From Paenibacillus ihumii (GTDB lineage Bacteria > Bacillota > Bacilli > Paenibacillales > Paenibacillaceae), in the NCBI RefSeq assembly GCF_001403875.1, contig NZ_LN884299.1, positions 1,674,117 through 1,738,116 on the forward strand: DNA of 64,000 bases, in the 5' to 3' direction. The first letter of the stretch is position 1, and each line of letters starts with the position of its first letter. Below are positions 16,306 through 24,409 of the stretch, piece after piece. Made by a program: the position numbers and the translations under genes. Below the pieces are notes generated by a model. It made no database searches. It saw only the letters and a program-made list of their open reading frames with translations, and was not told where the DNA came from.

Positions 16306-16864
16306 CTTTTGCCGTGGTGCATTATTACTTATTTATAAAGCGCTATTCCGTTTGGAGGGGAAAGGGCTCGAGCATATCCCCAAGGAGGGCGGCGTGCTAC
16401 TCTGTTCCAACCATATCAGCCTGCTGGATCCACCGACGATCGGTGTCTTTTTGAAGCGGAAAGTACACTTCATGGCCAAGAAGGAATTGTTCGACATTTT
16501 CGGATTTGGCTGGCTGATTACGCAGCTTGGCGCATTCCCTGTCAAGAGAGGCGGGGTCAGCAAGGAGTCGATCAAGACGGCATTGACGATTCTGCGTACC
16601 GGTAAAGTCATGGGAATTTTCCCGGAAGGCTCCCGTTCCGGTGGAATGGGGAAGAGAGGAGCGGCGACCTTTGCGCTTCGCAGCGATGCCGTCATCATTC
16701 CCGTAGCCATTGTTGGGGGTTATAAGCTATTTAAGAAGACAAAGGTGATTTACGGAGCTCCAATCGATATTTCGGAGTTCAAGGAAGGCTCTGATCCAGA
16801 TGCCGCAGAACGCGTAACGGAAATGATTATGTCCAGGATTGCGGAGCTTAAGGCTCAGGGATGA
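16295..16864 (+). CDS. plsC: 1-acyl-sn-glycerol-3-phosphate acyltransferase
   Basis: PlsC adds the second acyl chain to lysophosphatidic acid to form phosphatidic acid, at the membrane. It is 189 residues. The catalytic HX4D motif is at His40-Asp45 (NHISLLDPP), FPVKRGG lies in the middle, and the substrate-binding FPEGSRS near residue 115. The ATG at 16295 is preferred and overlaps the cmk stop. Another in-frame ATG at 16277 is possible. PlsY, which makes its substrate, is encoded 3 kb downstream. Confidence 0.9.
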   Translation: MIYSFCRGALLLIYKALFRLEGKGLEHIPKEGGVLLCSNHISLLDPPTIGVFLKRKVHFMAKKELFDIFGFGWLITQLGAFPVKRGGVSKESIKTALTILRTGKVMGIFPEGSRSGGMGKRGAATFALRSDAVIIPVAIVGGYKLFKKTKVIYGAPIDISEFKEGSDPDAAERVTEMIMSRIAELKAQG

Positions 16865-17000
16865 CTGGATTGATGGCTGGACAAGAGTGTATAATGCATG
16901 AAGGCAGGAGACTTTTGGAAAGCTATCAACATCAAGTGTTTTGAACTTCGCTTCAAGCGGGTTTAAATAAATGGGTTGCTGAATTGAGGAGGGTATTGAC

Positions 17001-18233
17001 ATGTCGGAAGAAATCAAGAATCAAGAAGCTGTTGAAGCAGCGAACCAGGATGAACTGGATCAAATCGTATCCTTGAAAAAAGGGGACACCGTCAAAGGAA
17101 CGATCGTCAAAATCGAGGACAACCAGGCTTATGTGAGCATTGGATATAAATATGACGGCGTTATTCCTATTCGTGAATTGTCCTCTGTTCATTTGGACAG
17201 CGCTGCGGATGCCGTTCAAGTAGGCCAAGAAGTCGAGACTAAAGTCGTTAGCATCGATGACGAGAAAGAGCGTCTCGTGCTTTCCAAACGGGCGATCGAC
17301 AGCGAGAACGCATGGGAAGAGCTGCAAAAGCGCTTTGAAAGCCAAGAGACTTTCGAAGTTACCGTTGCCGATGTCGTTAAAGGCGGTATCGTGGCGGATG
17401 TTGGCGTGCGCGGATTCATCCCTGCTTCGATGGTAGAGCGTCATTTCGTAGAAGACTTCAGCGATTACAAAGGTCGTACGCTTCGCGTCAAAGTGAAGGA
17501 AATCGATCCAGAGAACAATAAAGTAATCCTGTCGCAAAAAGACGTTCTGGATGAGGAATTCGAAGCGAATAAGCTCAAAGTGATGAGCGAGCTGCAGGAA
17601 GGCCAAGTCATTGAGGGGACGGTTCAGCGCCTGACCCAATTCGGAGCGTTCGTGGACGTAGGCGGCGTAGACGGTCTGGTTCACGTATCCGAAATCGCTT
17701 GGAACCATGTTGATAAGCCATCGGATGTTCTTTCCGAAGGACAACAAGTCAAAGTCAAGGTACTTAAAGTGGACCCTGAGAAAGGCAAAATCAGCCTCAG
17801 CATCAAGGCTGCAACGCCTGGTCCATGGGAAACGGCTGGCGAGCAGTTTAAGACAGGAGACATCGTAAGCGGTGAAGTGAAACGCCTCGTCAACTTCGGA
17901 GCTTTTGTCGAAATTGCGCCTGGAGTGGAAGGACTCGTTCATATCTCGCAAATTTCCCATAAACATATCGGAACACCGCATGAGGTATTGAAAGAGGGAC
18001 AGACGGTTCAAGTCAAGGTTCTGGATGTTAACACGGCAGAGCAGCGGATCAGCCTGAGCATCAAGGAGACGGAAGAAGCTCCAGCTCCGGCGCCGAAGAG
18101 CGAGAAGCCATCCAGAGGCAGCAGCGTTAGAAAAGAAGACTTGAACGACAACCCTAACGTTTCGCTGAACAATCAAGGCCTTAGCGTTACCCTTGGCGAG
18201 CGGTTTGGTGACAAATTGAGCAAGTGGAAATAG
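17001..18233 (+). CDS. ypfD: S1 RNA-binding domain protein (ribosomal protein S1 homologue, YpfD)
   Basis: The product is 410 residues with four S1 repeats, each showing the G-x-V-x3-DNxxYVxIGY/DGVIPI pattern or its variants (starts near residues 28, 112, 197 and 282). The tail is short and disordered with Pro, Ser and Lys. E. coli S1 has six repeats; the four-repeat form is usual in Firmicutes, where it is not essential and its ribosome association is weaker. A strong GAGGAGGG precedes the start. It forms a monocistronic unit ending at the terminator at 18254. Confidence 0.92.
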   Translation: MSEEIKNQEAVEAANQDELDQIVSLKKGDTVKGTIVKIEDNQAYVSIGYKYDGVIPIRELSSVHLDSAADAVQVGQEVETKVVSIDDEKERLVLSKRAIDSENAWEELQKRFESQETFEVTVADVVKGGIVADVGVRGFIPASMVERHFVEDFSDYKGRTLRVKVKEIDPENNKVILSQKDVLDEEFEANKLKVMSELQEGQVIEGTVQRLTQFGAFVDVGGVDGLVHVSEIAWNHVDKPSDVLSEGQQVKVKVLKVDPEKGKISLSIKAATPGPWETAGEQFKTGDIVSGEVKRLVNFGAFVEIAPGVEGLVHISQISHKHIGTPHEVLKEGQTVQVKVLDVNTAEQRISLSIKETEEAPAPAPKSEKPSRGSSVRKEDLNDNPNVSLNNQGLSVTLGERFGDKLSKWK

Positions 18234-18253
18234 ACGGGATTTAGCAGGCATAA

Positions 18254-18297
18254 GATCGGCGGCCCCCTAACACGGGTTCGCCGATTTTATTTTTTTA
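18254..18297 (+). terminator. Rho-independent terminator of ypfD
   Basis: Arms ATCGGCG and CGCCGAT, with an inner CCC/GGG stem, are followed by TTTATTTTTTT. Confidence 0.85.
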
Positions 18298-18500
18298 ATG
18301 CTGTTTTATTGAGAGTAAAGAAAAAGCTCGCGGCTATAATAAAAACGTTTACTTTGCCGGAATATGAGCAAAACGCATGGATGAAATTAGTCATGAAACG
18401 TTAGCCAATTAGTGCTTTTTTTGCTATGATGATAATCGTGAATCATGGACTGCGCAAGCGTTTTGTTTAAATATACGAACAATAAATAGGAGGTAACGGT

Positions 18501-19823
18501 ATGGCAAGACCCGTTGTGGCAATCGTAGGAAGGCCGAATGTAGGCAAATCAACGATTTTTAACCGGATTATCGGTGACCGGCTGGCCATCGTTGAAGACA
18601 AGCCCGGTATTACCCGCGATCGGATTTACGGCGTAGGTGAATGGAACGGCAAGCCGTTCAGCATCATCGATACGGGAGGTATTGAGCTTGGCGATGATGA
18701 GCCGATTTTGAAATCGATCCGCATGCAGGCTGAGCTCGCAATCGAGGAGGCGGATGTCATCGTCTTTATGTGCGATGCCAAGGCCGGGGTAACCAGCTCG
18801 GACGAGGAAGTCGCCAATTTATTGTATCGCTGCGGCAAGCCGGTGATCGTAGCGGTGAACAAGGTGGACAATATCGGACGAAGCGATCATATTTATGAGT
18901 TTTACAACCTGGGCTTCGGAGAGCCAATCGGTATTTCAGGCAGCCACGGCACTGGTATCGGTGATTTGCTTGATGCAATCGCAGAGAATCTGCCGGAGCT
19001 AACGGATGATGAATATGACGAGGATGTGATCCGTGTCGCGCTTATAGGCCGGCCCAACGTGGGGAAATCATCTCTCATCAATGCGATTCTTGGAGAAGAA
19101 CGGGTCATCGTCAGCGATATTGCCGGGACGACCCGCGACGCGATCGATACGCCGTTTGAGAAGGATGGCCAGCGGTACGTGCTGATTGATACGGCAGGCA
19201 TGCGCAAACGCGGCAAAGTCTACGAGACGACCGAGAAATACAGCGTCATGCGCGCGATGAAGGCGATCGAACGGGCTGACGTCGTCCTTGTGCTCATCAA
19301 TGGAGAGGAAGGCATTATCGAGCAGGACAAGCATATTGCCGGCTATGCATTCGAGGCGGGCAAGGCTTCTGTGTTCGTCGTGAATAAATGGGACGTCGTA
19401 GAGAAGGACGATAAGACCATGCATCAGTTCGAGCAGAAGATCCGCGATCACTTCCTGTTCATGACCTATGCGCCGGTTGTCTTTCTATCGGCAAAAACCA
19501 AGCAGCGCCTGCACAGATTGCTGCCTGTCGTGCAGCATGTGGCGGATCAGCATGCGAAGAGGGTACAGACGCATCTGCTGAACGATGTTGTCTCCGATGC
19601 GATCGCCATCAACCCGCCGCCGACCGATAAAGGAAGAAGGCTGCGGATCAATTATGTGACCCAGGTATCTGTGAAGCCGCCGACGATCGTCGTGTTTGTC
19701 AACGATCCAGAGCTGATGCATTTCTCTTATGAGCGGTATTTAGAGAATAAGATTCGGGCCGCATTTGATTTTGAGGGTACGCCAATTCGGTTGTTCACAC
19801 GCCGGAAGTCTGATGAAGGTTAG
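18501..19823 (+). CDS. der: Ribosome biogenesis GTPase Der (EngA)
   Basis: Der is an essential double GTPase for 50S subunit assembly. It is 440 residues. The first G domain has GRPNVGKST (residues 10-18), DTGGIE and NKVD. The second has GRPNVGKSS (about 184-192), [10 protein letters not shown] and NKWD. A C-terminal KH-like domain ends with [10 protein letters not shown]. It is followed 12 bases later by plsY in the same transcript. Confidence 0.97.
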   Translation: MARPVVAIVGRPNVGKSTIFNRIIGDRLAIVEDKPGITRDRIYGVGEWNGKPFSIIDTGGIELGDDEPILKSIRMQAELAIEEADVIVFMCDAKAGVTSSDEEVANLLYRCGKPVIVAVNKVDNIGRSDHIYEFYNLGFGEPIGISGSHGTGIGDLLDAIAENLPELTDDEYDEDVIRVALIGRPNVGKSSLINAILGEERVIVSDIAGTTRDAIDTPFEKDGQRYVLIDTAGMRKRGKVYETTEKYSVMRAMKAIERADVVLVLINGEEGIIEQDKHIAGYAFEAGKASVFVVNKWDVVEKDDKTMHQFEQKIRDHFLFMTYAPVVFLSAKTKQRLHRLLPVVQHVADQHAKRVQTHLLNDVVSDAIAINPPPTDKGRRLRINYVTQVSVKPPTIVVFVNDPELMHFSYERYLENKIRAAFDFEGTPIRLFTRRKSDEG

Positions 19824-19835
19824 GAGAGGAAAAAT

Positions 19836-20447
19836 GTGATTTTACCCGTGATTGCAGTAATTTTCAGTTATTTGTTGGGATCGGTCAGCTTCAGTGTCCT
19901 GCTGGCGAAGTCCTTGAAAGGAATTGATATCCGTCAGCATGGGAGCGGCAATGCTGGAGCAACCAACACACTGAGAGTGCTCGGCAAAGGTCCGGCGATC
20001 ATGGTGCTAGCTCTTGATGTGCTTAAGGGAATAGCCGCCGTTTGGCTGGGAAGATGGCTGGGCGGGGACCATGTATGGGTTCCTCTCTTATGCGGTCTTG
20101 CTGCCATTGTGGGCCATAATTGGCCGATCTATTTCCGCTTTCGCGGGGGCAAGGGGATTGCCACGACGATTGGCGTAATGGCATCCTTGTTCTTTTTTCC
20201 TGCGCTTTATGCAGGAATTGTTGCTATCTTATCTATCGTTTTTACAAGGTACGTATCTCTCGGTTCGCTGCTATTTGTTCTGCTGACCCCTGTATTTCTT
20301 CTGATCACGGGGGAAACGGGTCCTTATTTATGGACAAGTCTCATTATTTTCGTCTTTGCATTTTGGAGGCATCGGACGAATATTGTGAAACTGGTTCAAG
20401 GTAAAGAGAATAAACTGGGCTCCAAGGGAGGTAAACGAGTTGTCTGA
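19836..20447 (+). CDS. plsY: Glycerol-3-phosphate acyltransferase PlsY
   Basis: PlsY transfers the first acyl group from acyl phosphate to glycerol 3-phosphate. It is 203 residues with about five membrane segments. The family's cytosolic motifs are SGNAGATNTLRVLGKG and FRFRGGKGIATTIG. The start is GTG after GGAGAGGAAA. It overlaps gpsA by eight bases. GpsA makes its substrate, so the order der-plsY-gpsA joins consecutive lipid steps. Confidence 0.95.
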   Translation: MILPVIAVIFSYLLGSVSFSVLLAKSLKGIDIRQHGSGNAGATNTLRVLGKGPAIMVLALDVLKGIAAVWLGRWLGGDHVWVPLLCGLAAIVGHNWPIYFRFRGGKGIATTIGVMASLFFFPALYAGIVAILSIVFTRYVSLGSLLFVLLTPVFLLITGETGPYLWTSLIIFVFAFWRHRTNIVKLVQGKENKLGSKGGKRVV

Positions 20448-21477
20448 GAAAGCTGCCGTATTAGTGGCTGGAAGCTGGGGAACGGCGTTAGCCAGCGTTC
20501 TGGCCGATAAGATGGATGTGATGATCTGGACTCGTAGCGAAGCACAAAGAGATGAGATTAACGAGAAGCATCGTAATGAAAGGTTTTTGCCTGGGATCGA
20601 TTTGTCGCCGCGCATCGTCGCCACAACCGATATGGGCGAAGCTGTCGCGGGGGCTAAAGCGGTAGTCATCGTGGCGCCATCCTCCGCTATGCGGGAGGTG
20701 GCGCGGTCGCTGAAGCCGCATTGGCACGAAGACATGACCATCGTACACGCGACCAAAGGCTTTGAGACGGAGAGCCTAAAGCGCATGTCCGTTGTCATTG
20801 CCGAGGAGCTGGGCTGTGAAGAGGGCCGGATTGTCGTTCTCTCGGGTCCAAGCCATGCGGAAGAGGTCGTGAAGCGCTGCCCGACGACCGTAGTCGTCGC
20901 TTCGCTGGTGGAAGAACAGGCGCAGCTGGCGCAGGATTTGTTCATGAATTCCTATTTCCGGGTCTATACGAACCGGGATATGGTTGGGGTTGAACTCGCT
21001 GGTGCATTGAAGAACATTATCGCTCTTGGCGCAGGCATGTCAGATGGACTGGGGTATGGAGACAATGCCAAGGCAGCTCTGCTGACGCGCGGGCTTGCGG
21101 AGATTACCCGGATCGGGGTGGAAATGGGGGCGAACCCGCTTACTTTCGCCGGACTAGCCGGCGTTGGCGACCTGGTCGTAACAGCAACCAGCCGTCATAG
21201 CCGGAACTGGCGGGCTGGCTTCATGCTCGGCGAAGGCAAATCGCTGGATACCGTTCTCGCCTCCATGGGCATGGTCGTAGAGGGCGTTCGCACAACGAAG
21301 GCCGCCCGGACGATTTCTGAGAAGTTCCAGGTGCAGATGCCGATCGCACAGCAGCTGTACCGCGTGCTGTTCGATGGAATCGAGCCGAGGGTTGCCGTAG
21401 AAGCTTTAATGGGAAGGGACCGCAAGACCGAGATGGAGGTCATGTCGCTGGAGACCTGGGAGCAGTGGCATGCTTAA
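20440..21477 (+). CDS. gpsA: NAD(P)-dependent glycerol-3-phosphate dehydrogenase
   Basis: GpsA makes sn-glycerol 3-phosphate from dihydroxyacetone phosphate for phospholipids. It is 345 residues. The active Lys is in LAGALKNIIALGAG, with SGPSHAEEV and GLAGVGDLVVTATS as expected. One oddity is the dinucleotide fold, which reads VLVAGSWGTALA where the family normally has GAGSWG, so the first glycine is Val here. The start is TTG 20440 with GGGAGG nine bases upstream. It is co-translated with plsY. Confidence 0.95.
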   Translation: MSEKAAVLVAGSWGTALASVLADKMDVMIWTRSEAQRDEINEKHRNERFLPGIDLSPRIVATTDMGEAVAGAKAVVIVAPSSAMREVARSLKPHWHEDMTIVHATKGFETESLKRMSVVIAEELGCEEGRIVVLSGPSHAEEVVKRCPTTVVVASLVEEQAQLAQDLFMNSYFRVYTNRDMVGVELAGALKNIIALGAGMSDGLGYGDNAKAALLTRGLAEITRIGVEMGANPLTFAGLAGVGDLVVTATSRHSRNWRAGFMLGEGKSLDTVLASMGMVVEGVRTTKAARTISEKFQVQMPIAQQLYRVLFDGIEPRVAVEALMGRDRKTEMEVMSLETWEQWHA

Positions 21478-21576
21478 GCGCGGGGCAAGGCATCTACGAG
21501 GAAGCTAGTCTGCCATACACACCTTTTTCGCAAGCTGCTCATACACTATGGGAGAGCCATGCGAAGGGGGGAGAAT

Positions 21577-21849
21577 ATGAGCAAAATTTCCAAAGATGCC
21601 CTGAACGCGATCAACAAAAAAGCCGGCAAGCGTATTTCCGAAAGCTCCGTCAAAAAATTGGCCGGTACCGTGAAGCCATCCACTTTGCAGAGCGAAGCGG
21701 AGCTGCGCAGGCTGATTAAGCAGGTATCCGCGATGGCTAAAGTGCCTGTCACGGAAAGTACGATATCGGAAATCGTCGGAGCCGTGAAGAAGAGCGGCAT
21801 GAATCCGAGCAATATGGAAGCGCTGATGAAATTAATGCTGAAGAAGTAA
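21577..21849 (+). CDS. Stage VI sporulation protein F family (SpoVIF-like)
   Basis: The product is 90 residues, basic and helical. The layout (NKKAGKRISESSVKKLAG, then LRRLIKQVSAMAKVPVTEST, then EIVGAVKKSGM) resembles B. subtilis SpoVIF (YjcC), a small coat-assembly protein. AAGGGGGG lies six bases before the ATG at 21577; the in-frame ATG at 21559 has no site. It lies among other spore genes (yphE-like, yphF, spoIVA), which supports a mother-cell role. Confidence 0.7.
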   Translation: MSKISKDALNAINKKAGKRISESSVKKLAGTVKPSTLQSEAELRRLIKQVSAMAKVPVTESTISEIVGAVKKSGMNPSNMEALMKLMLKK

Positions 21850-21857
21850 CTTCCTAG

Positions 21858-21880
21858 GGAGCCTGGTGACTGGCTCCTTT
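21858..21880 (+). terminator. Weak hairpin after the spoVIF-like gene
   Basis: GGAGCC-N8-GGCTCC is followed by TTT. It is a short stem, so only a possible terminator. Confidence 0.45.
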
Positions 21881-21919
21881 CATATGTCATAGTCGGCTAT
21901 GAGGCGCAATGGTTGGACG

Positions 21920-21939
21920 GCACCGGCAGGTGCTTTTTT
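21920..21939 (+). terminator. Short intrinsic terminator
   Basis: GCACC-GGCA-GGTGC is followed by six T, 70 bases after the spoVIF-like stop. Confidence 0.6.
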
Positions 21940-22080
21940 ATATATCAGACATATATCAGATCCTCCTGCCGCTTCCCGGCCCAAAGAATTGCGGGCATGG
22001 CCTGCGCTGCGTAGCCTGTTGAGGTTCAAAATGCTATAATATTCATCATATCAATTATGGTAAATGGGAGAGTTACGTTC

Positions 22081-22260
22081 ATGGATGCAATGACGAAGAT
22101 GTGGTTATCGATCGCGGCGATACTCGTAATGGGGGTGTCTGTCTTTTTGGTCACCTTTGCCCGGACCAAAACGAAAGGCATCGTGAAGGGGATTCTGTCT
22201 CTGCTCGCCTTCATCATTATGCTGACAGGCTTCCTAATGGGGCTGGTATCGATCACTTAG
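22081..22260 (+). CDS. DUF2768 small membrane protein (YphE-like)
   Basis: The product is 59 residues with two membrane segments joined by a basic turn (MTKMWLSIAAILVMGVSVFL, FARTKTKGIVKG, then a second segment). This matches the DUF2768 pattern, as in B. subtilis YphE, which also lies between gpsA and spoIVA. ATG 22081 is used; GGGAGAG is about 12 bases upstream. An earlier ATG at 22057 lacks a site. Function unknown. Confidence 0.75.
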   Translation: MDAMTKMWLSIAAILVMGVSVFLVTFARTKTKGIVKGILSLLAFIIMLTGFLMGLVSIT

Positions 22261-22327
22261 AGCCTCAATAGGCGTGGAACGCAGCGGAAGCTGAAGTACA
22301 ACGGAGCCAAGGGAAGAGGTATTCAAA

Positions 22328-22969
22328 ATGACCATAGAAATCGCAGAAGAAGGACAACCCCCTTTGCTCGCGGCGCTGCGGGAGCTGGGGGCCCGGCTTG
22401 GCGGAGCTCAGCCAGTGTGGCTGCTGGGCGGGAGCTGCAGTCTGTGGCTGCAGGGAGTGCCGTTGAAGCGCCCTCCTCGGGACATTGACGTATATTATGA
22501 CAGGGCTGACGCAAAGGCGCTGCACGGCCATCTAGCCAGTCTGGCACTGGATAAGCCCGTCTTGGACGAGAGCGGCCGCTACGCCTCCTTGCTGAGCCAT
22601 TACCGAATGGGCTCGCTGACGCTGGAGCTTGTAGGCGGCTTTGAAATAAGGAATGGCAGATCCAGGTATCGCACGGAGGTGAACGGCGTTCTGTCCGGAC
22701 ATGCTGAGCAAATCCATCTGGACGGTATAGCGGTCCGATTGATGCCCTTGGCACATGAGTTGCTCTTTAACGTGCTGCGGGAACGGGAGGATCGCTATCA
22801 TGCTGTAGCCGAGGTGATCCGGAGCTCGCCGGGGCAGCATGCATGCCTGCTGAAGCTGCTGCTGGCACGGAACCAATGGGAAGCTGCAACGGTGCTGAAG
22901 GTTGCGGAATTGCTGGGCGCTCCAGAAATTTATGAAGAGTGGGTGCAGCAGCCAAGGCAGAATGCATAG
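22328..22969 (+). CDS. Nucleotidyltransferase-fold protein of unknown role
   Basis: The product is 213 residues. Near residue 33 it reads LLGGSCSLWLQGVPLKRPPRDIDVYYD, which fits the GGS...DxD signature of the minimal nucleotidyltransferase / AbiEii superfamily. A helical region follows. The active-site metal ligands D-I-D are present; a third acidic residue may be the Glu in LTLELVGGFEI. Such folds serve in tRNA or protein nucleotidylation, antibiotic modification or toxin systems, and I cannot choose among them. It stands 68 bases after the DUF2768 gene and 11 before the ferredoxin gene, with a poor ribosome binding site. No antitoxin-like gene is adjacent. Confidence 0.65.
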   Translation: MTIEIAEEGQPPLLAALRELGARLGGAQPVWLLGGSCSLWLQGVPLKRPPRDIDVYYDRADAKALHGHLASLALDKPVLDESGRYASLLSHYRMGSLTLELVGGFEIRNGRSRYRTEVNGVLSGHAEQIHLDGIAVRLMPLAHELLFNVLREREDRYHAVAEVIRSSPGQHACLLKLLLARNQWEAATVLKVAELLGAPEIYEEWVQQPRQNA

Positions 22970-22980
22970 GAGGTACCCGA

Positions 22981-23328
22981 GTGGATTATAGAATCAGATT
23001 TATGCCCCAGGACAAGTCGGTAAAGGTCCGGCCGGGGACTACTGTTCTTCGTGCGGCGCGCGATGCCAGAGTGCATATTTCTACGCGCTGCGGGGGCCAT
23101 GCAGGCTGCTTGATGTGCAAGGTGGAGGCGGATGCCGGAAGCCTTCGGGCCTTAAGCGCCCCTAGCGAAGCGGAGCGCCGCAAGCTGGGTCCGCTTCTGG
23201 AGCGGGGCATCCGCCTTGCTTGCCAAGCCAAAATCATCGGCTCAGCCGAGGTTCATCTGCCGGAAGATCCGCTCAAGGCGGCCATCCGCAAGCAGCTCGA
23301 ACGGCAGCAAGAGGATGATTTATGGTGA
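22981..23328 (+). CDS. 2Fe-2S ferredoxin
   Basis: The product is 115 residues with a plant-type ferredoxin fold. The cluster ligands are visible as RCGGHAGCLMCKV (C-x5-C-x2-C) and LACQAKI (the fourth Cys). The C-terminus is basic and helical (KAAIRKQLERQQ). The start is GTG 22981 behind a near-ideal ATAGGAGGT. It immediately follows the nucleotidyltransferase-like gene and precedes yphF by about 40 bases, so the three are probably co-transcribed. The redox partner is unknown. Confidence 0.88.
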   Translation: MDYRIRFMPQDKSVKVRPGTTVLRAARDARVHISTRCGGHAGCLMCKVEADAGSLRALSAPSEAERRKLGPLLERGIRLACQAKIIGSAEVHLPEDPLKAAIRKQLERQQEDDLW

Positions 23329-23369
23329 AGGATACGAATGACGTATGATATTGCAAAGGATGAAGCGTT

Positions 23370-24113
23370 TTGAAAATGACGAATAGACGAAGCTTGGTTG
23401 GGTTGTTCGTGGTTCTGATCGGAGTGTCCCTGCTGTCGGGGTGCATGTATCCTGGCGGCAGCCGGCAGGAGCAGGGTGTCTCTTACCGGGAAAGCGTGGA
23501 GAGGATTCAGAGCGCGCTGGATGCGTTCCAGCGGGATAAAGGCATTCTGCCGATAATTACGGCGGGTGAAGAGGTGCCCAGGTACGAGAAATACCGGATC
23601 GACCTGGATAAGCTGAACAAGCAAGGGTACATCGACGAAATCCCGGCTACGGCGTTTGAGCAAGGGGGCAGAGCGTATTTTCTCGTCATCGATGAAGAGA
23701 CGGATCCCACGGTCAAAGTCATGGATTTGGTGACGGTGCAGAAGGTTAATGATGTACAAAGGCTGGTGGATCAATATGCAAGATCGAATCCGGGTCAATG
23801 GCCGACTGCTCAGGAAGAGGAGCTGCATCCGGGATTGCATGAGGTTGACTTGAAGAAAATCCGCGGGGAGGAGCATGCCCTGCTTAGCGTTTATTCCAGG
23901 GAGCCGCTCCCTTACTTGATCGACGAGTCGGGTCGGGTATATGTTGACTATGCCTGGGACATCATGCAGGCGATCGATAAATCCGGAACAGCTGTCAGTG
24001 AGGATCAGGGAGATCTCAGGGTGCTGCTGACCGAGCATTCCTACTTCGTTCCCGTGAAATCGCTGCCGTATGTTTGGAAAGACGGCATGCCGGTAGCTCA
24101 AAGCGAGAATTAG
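23370..24113 (+). CDS. yphF: YphF-like lipoprotein
   Basis: The product is 247 residues. It has a lipoprotein signal peptide with lipobox LLSGC (Cys26), then a soluble domain with an N-terminal SVERIQSALDAFQRDKGILP segment and no catalytic motif that I know. It is placed directly before spoIVA as in B. subtilis, where yphF is expressed in the forespore. The TTG at 23370 has AAGGA nine bases upstream; ATG 23376 is a possible alternative. Confidence 0.8.
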   Translation: MKMTNRRSLVGLFVVLIGVSLLSGCMYPGGSRQEQGVSYRESVERIQSALDAFQRDKGILPIITAGEEVPRYEKYRIDLDKLNKQGYIDEIPATAFEQGGRAYFLVIDEETDPTVKVMDLVTVQKVNDVQRLVDQYARSNPGQWPTAQEEELHPGLHEVDLKKIRGEEHALLSVYSREPLPYLIDESGRVYVDYAWDIMQAIDKSGTAVSEDQGDLRVLLTEHSYFVPVKSLPYVWKDGMPVAQSEN

Positions 24114-24136
24114 CAAGAGCGGTATAGCTCAGTTTC

Positions 24137-24173
24137 AAGCCTTTCTATGATGGAATCATAGAAAGGCTTTTTT
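24137..24173 (+). terminator. Rho-independent terminator of yphF
   Basis: Perfect 15-base arms (AAGCCTTTCTATGAT / the complement) around GGAA, then six T. Confidence 0.9.
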
Positions 24174-24284
24174 CGCATGGCATAGCAGCCGGGCTTCGAA
24201 CATACAATGGTGATATGGCGGAAACCGTGATGCCGCCGGGCGCGGCGGTATAGCAAAAAAAAGTAGGCGCGGACGGTATAATCC

Positions 24285-24313
24285 GTCATAATAGTGCATT
24301 TGCTACATATGAT
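24285..24313 (+). promoter_or_regulatory. Candidate sigma-E promoter of spoIVA
   Basis: GTCATAA, 14 bases, CATATGAT. This is close to the sigma-E pattern (KMATATT, 14-15, CATACAHT). spoIVA is a known sigma-E gene in B. subtilis. The element lies 97 bases before the start codon, downstream of the yphF terminator. Confidence 0.55.
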
Positions 24314-24409
24314 GTTACTAGTCCAACCGAATGTACGAGTTGTTGCAAATAACGAAGCGGATGCTCTCAAAGCATTTTTCCTTCGGCGAATTTTGAGGAG
24401 GGGATATCA

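Noticed and set aside
16953..18251. A 432-codon open frame on the minus strand opposite ypfD
   Set aside because: It mirrors the four-repeat S1 gene, has no ribosome binding site or family pattern, and its codon pattern is that of the complement of a real gene.
21465..21719. An 84-codon frame between gpsA and the spoVIF-like gene
   Set aside because: It runs over both neighbours in a different frame and resembles no protein.
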